From contig JAGTRP010000009.1 in assembly GCA_018261935.1 (NCBI GenBank), forward strand, positions 62,001 to 126,000: 64,000 bases of DNA. The letters are read 5' to 3'. The DNA is from Rhodocyclaceae bacterium (GTDB lineage Bacteria > Pseudomonadota > Gammaproteobacteria > Burkholderiales > Rhodocyclaceae). Shown here one piece after another: positions 63,245 through 64,000 of the stretch (within the stretch, counting starts at the first letter, position 1; the number at the start of each line of letters is the position of its first letter). The translations under genes and the position numbers were made by a program. The notes under the pieces are model-generated. The model saw only the letters and a program-made list of their open reading frames with translations, was not told where the DNA came from and searched no databases.

Positions 63245-64000
63245 ATGCTCTCCCCCGCTCATCTCCCCGGCCTGCCTCCCGACGCCATGAAACCCTGCCT
63301 GCCCGCCTCGGCCATCCCCGGCCCCTTCAAGGAATGGCCCCTGCTCCTCCTGGGCAACACCCTGGTGGCGGCCTTCCTGACGGTGGCGACGGAATTCGGC
63401 TTCCTCACCAGCCTCGTCTATTCCTGCTGCATCGGCCTCGCCATCGGCCTGGTCAGCAGCCTGAGCTGCGTGCTGGGCAAGCGGAAATCCATGGCCTGGC
63501 GGGACCTGGCGGCGGGCGTCCTGATCGGCGGACTGGGCGGTTTCGTCCTCGGGGCCTACCTGAACGGCCATGTCTCCCAGGCCCTCTGGCGCCTGAACCA
63601 GCAGGCCCTGGCGGTCGGCCTGGCCTCGGCGCTGACCTTCGGCCTGCTGATCTCCCTGATCTTCTACCACCGCATGCGGGCCTTCGAGTTGGCGGCCCAG
63701 GTGCAGGAAGAGCGCCTGCGCCAGGCGGAACACGAAAAGCGCCTGGAGCAGGCCCGGCTGCAAGTGCTGCAGGCCCGCATCGAGCCCCATTTCCTCTTCA
63801 ACACCCTCTCCAACATCCTGAGCCTGATCGATTCCCGGCCGGAGGGGGCGAAATCCATGCTGCTGAACCTCACCGACCTGCTGCGGGGCCACCTCAGCCC
63901 GGAAGAGACCACCACCCTGGGGCGCGAACTGGACCTGCTGCGGGCCTACCTGGGGATCATGGAGATCCGCATGGGGCCTCGCCTTTCCTGGCGGATCGAC
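63245..64000 (+). CDS. LytS/YehU-type sensor histidine kinase (3' end outside window)
   Basis: The gene runs off the right edge; 252 codons are visible. ATG 63245, or ATG 63287 (MKPCLPA), may be the start. About four hydrophobic segments (LLLLGNTLVAAFLTVATEFGF, SCCIGLAIGLVSSLSCV, LAAGVLIGGLGGFVLGAYL, ALAVGLASALTFGLLISLIF) precede a coiled coil (QVQEERLRQAEHEKRLEQARL) and the His-kinase motif LQARIEPHFLFNTLSNI, with the phospho-acceptor His in EPHFLFN. The domain continues as RAYLGIMEIRMGPRLSW. Such kinases pair with LytTR response regulators, which may lie just past the window. It follows the envelope cassette by 34 nt. Confidence 0.9.
   Translation, partial: MLSPAHLPGLPPDAMKPCLPASAIPGPFKEWPLLLLGNTLVAAFLTVATEFGFLTSLVYSCCIGLAIGLVSSLSCVLGKRKSMAWRDLAAGVLIGGLGGFVLGAYLNGHVSQALWRLNQQALAVGLASALTFGLLISLIFYHRMRAFELAAQVQEERLRQAEHEKRLEQARLQVLQARIEPHFLFNTLSNILSLIDSRPEGAKSMLLNLTDLLRGHLSPEETTTLGRELDLLRAYLGIMEIRMGPRLSWRID

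Overview
The window is 64 kb of dense, GC-rich chromosome with few gaps, many genes joined by ATGA/TGATG overlaps, and a gene set typical of a Gram-negative betaproteobacterium. Gene orders such as queA-tgt-yajC-secD-secF, ilvE-zinc finger-waaF and yhdP-nitrilase-tldD, together with the H-NS type, cytochromes c' and c4, and a PduO-type adenosyltransferase, suggest the Rhodocyclales (Azospira/Dechloromonas-like). That placement is inference from gene content; there is no rRNA here to confirm it. I found no CRISPR array, insertion sequence, rRNA or intact tRNA.

Layout. 0-2 kb: the end of a PAS sensor kinase and dgkA. 2-4.9 kb: an amylo-alpha-1,6-glucosidase-type debranching enzyme coupled to a small membrane protein, bordered by what looks like a decayed tRNA-Leu(CAA). 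4.9-11 kb: queuosine genes (queA, tgt), the Sec accessory genes (yajC, secD, secF) and a b-type cytochrome, facing a cytochrome c'. 11.6-13 kb: a phenylacetate-CoA ligase gene broken by one extra base. 13-31 kb: mostly housekeeping (purB, GST, hns, mnmA, nudJ, ilvE, waaF, phosphohexomutase, alaS, ugpQ/ugpB remnants, rlmM, rhlE). 31-37.5 kb: a leftward operon for glycolate/glyoxylate use (hyi, glycerate kinase, glcDEF).

37.6-43.1 kb is the most unusual part. A rightward cluster encodes five exported proteins: two small unknown proteins, a 103-residue protein with two curlin-like repeats followed at once by a strong terminator, a CsgG-like outer-membrane lipoprotein carrying an extra peptidoglycan-binding-like domain, and a 1010-residue protein with an eight-cysteine cluster and eleven related repeats of 35-39 residues. 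I read it as a candidate non-canonical curli-like (type VIII-like) fibre or adhesin export system. No clear CsgE, CsgF or CsgD is present.

43-64 kb: a PduO-type cobalamin adenosyltransferase behind a palindromic promoter, a MerR regulator with an unknown partner, a two-domain BamE-like lipoprotein, DAHP synthase, a dihaem cytochrome c, tldD, a nitrilase-family amidase, yhdP, glnE, a free-standing CZB protein followed by a chemoreceptor, and finally a coupled envelope cassette (ABC ATPase, FtsX-type permease, LolA-like protein, predicted barrel) leading into a LytS-type sensor kinase that runs off the window.
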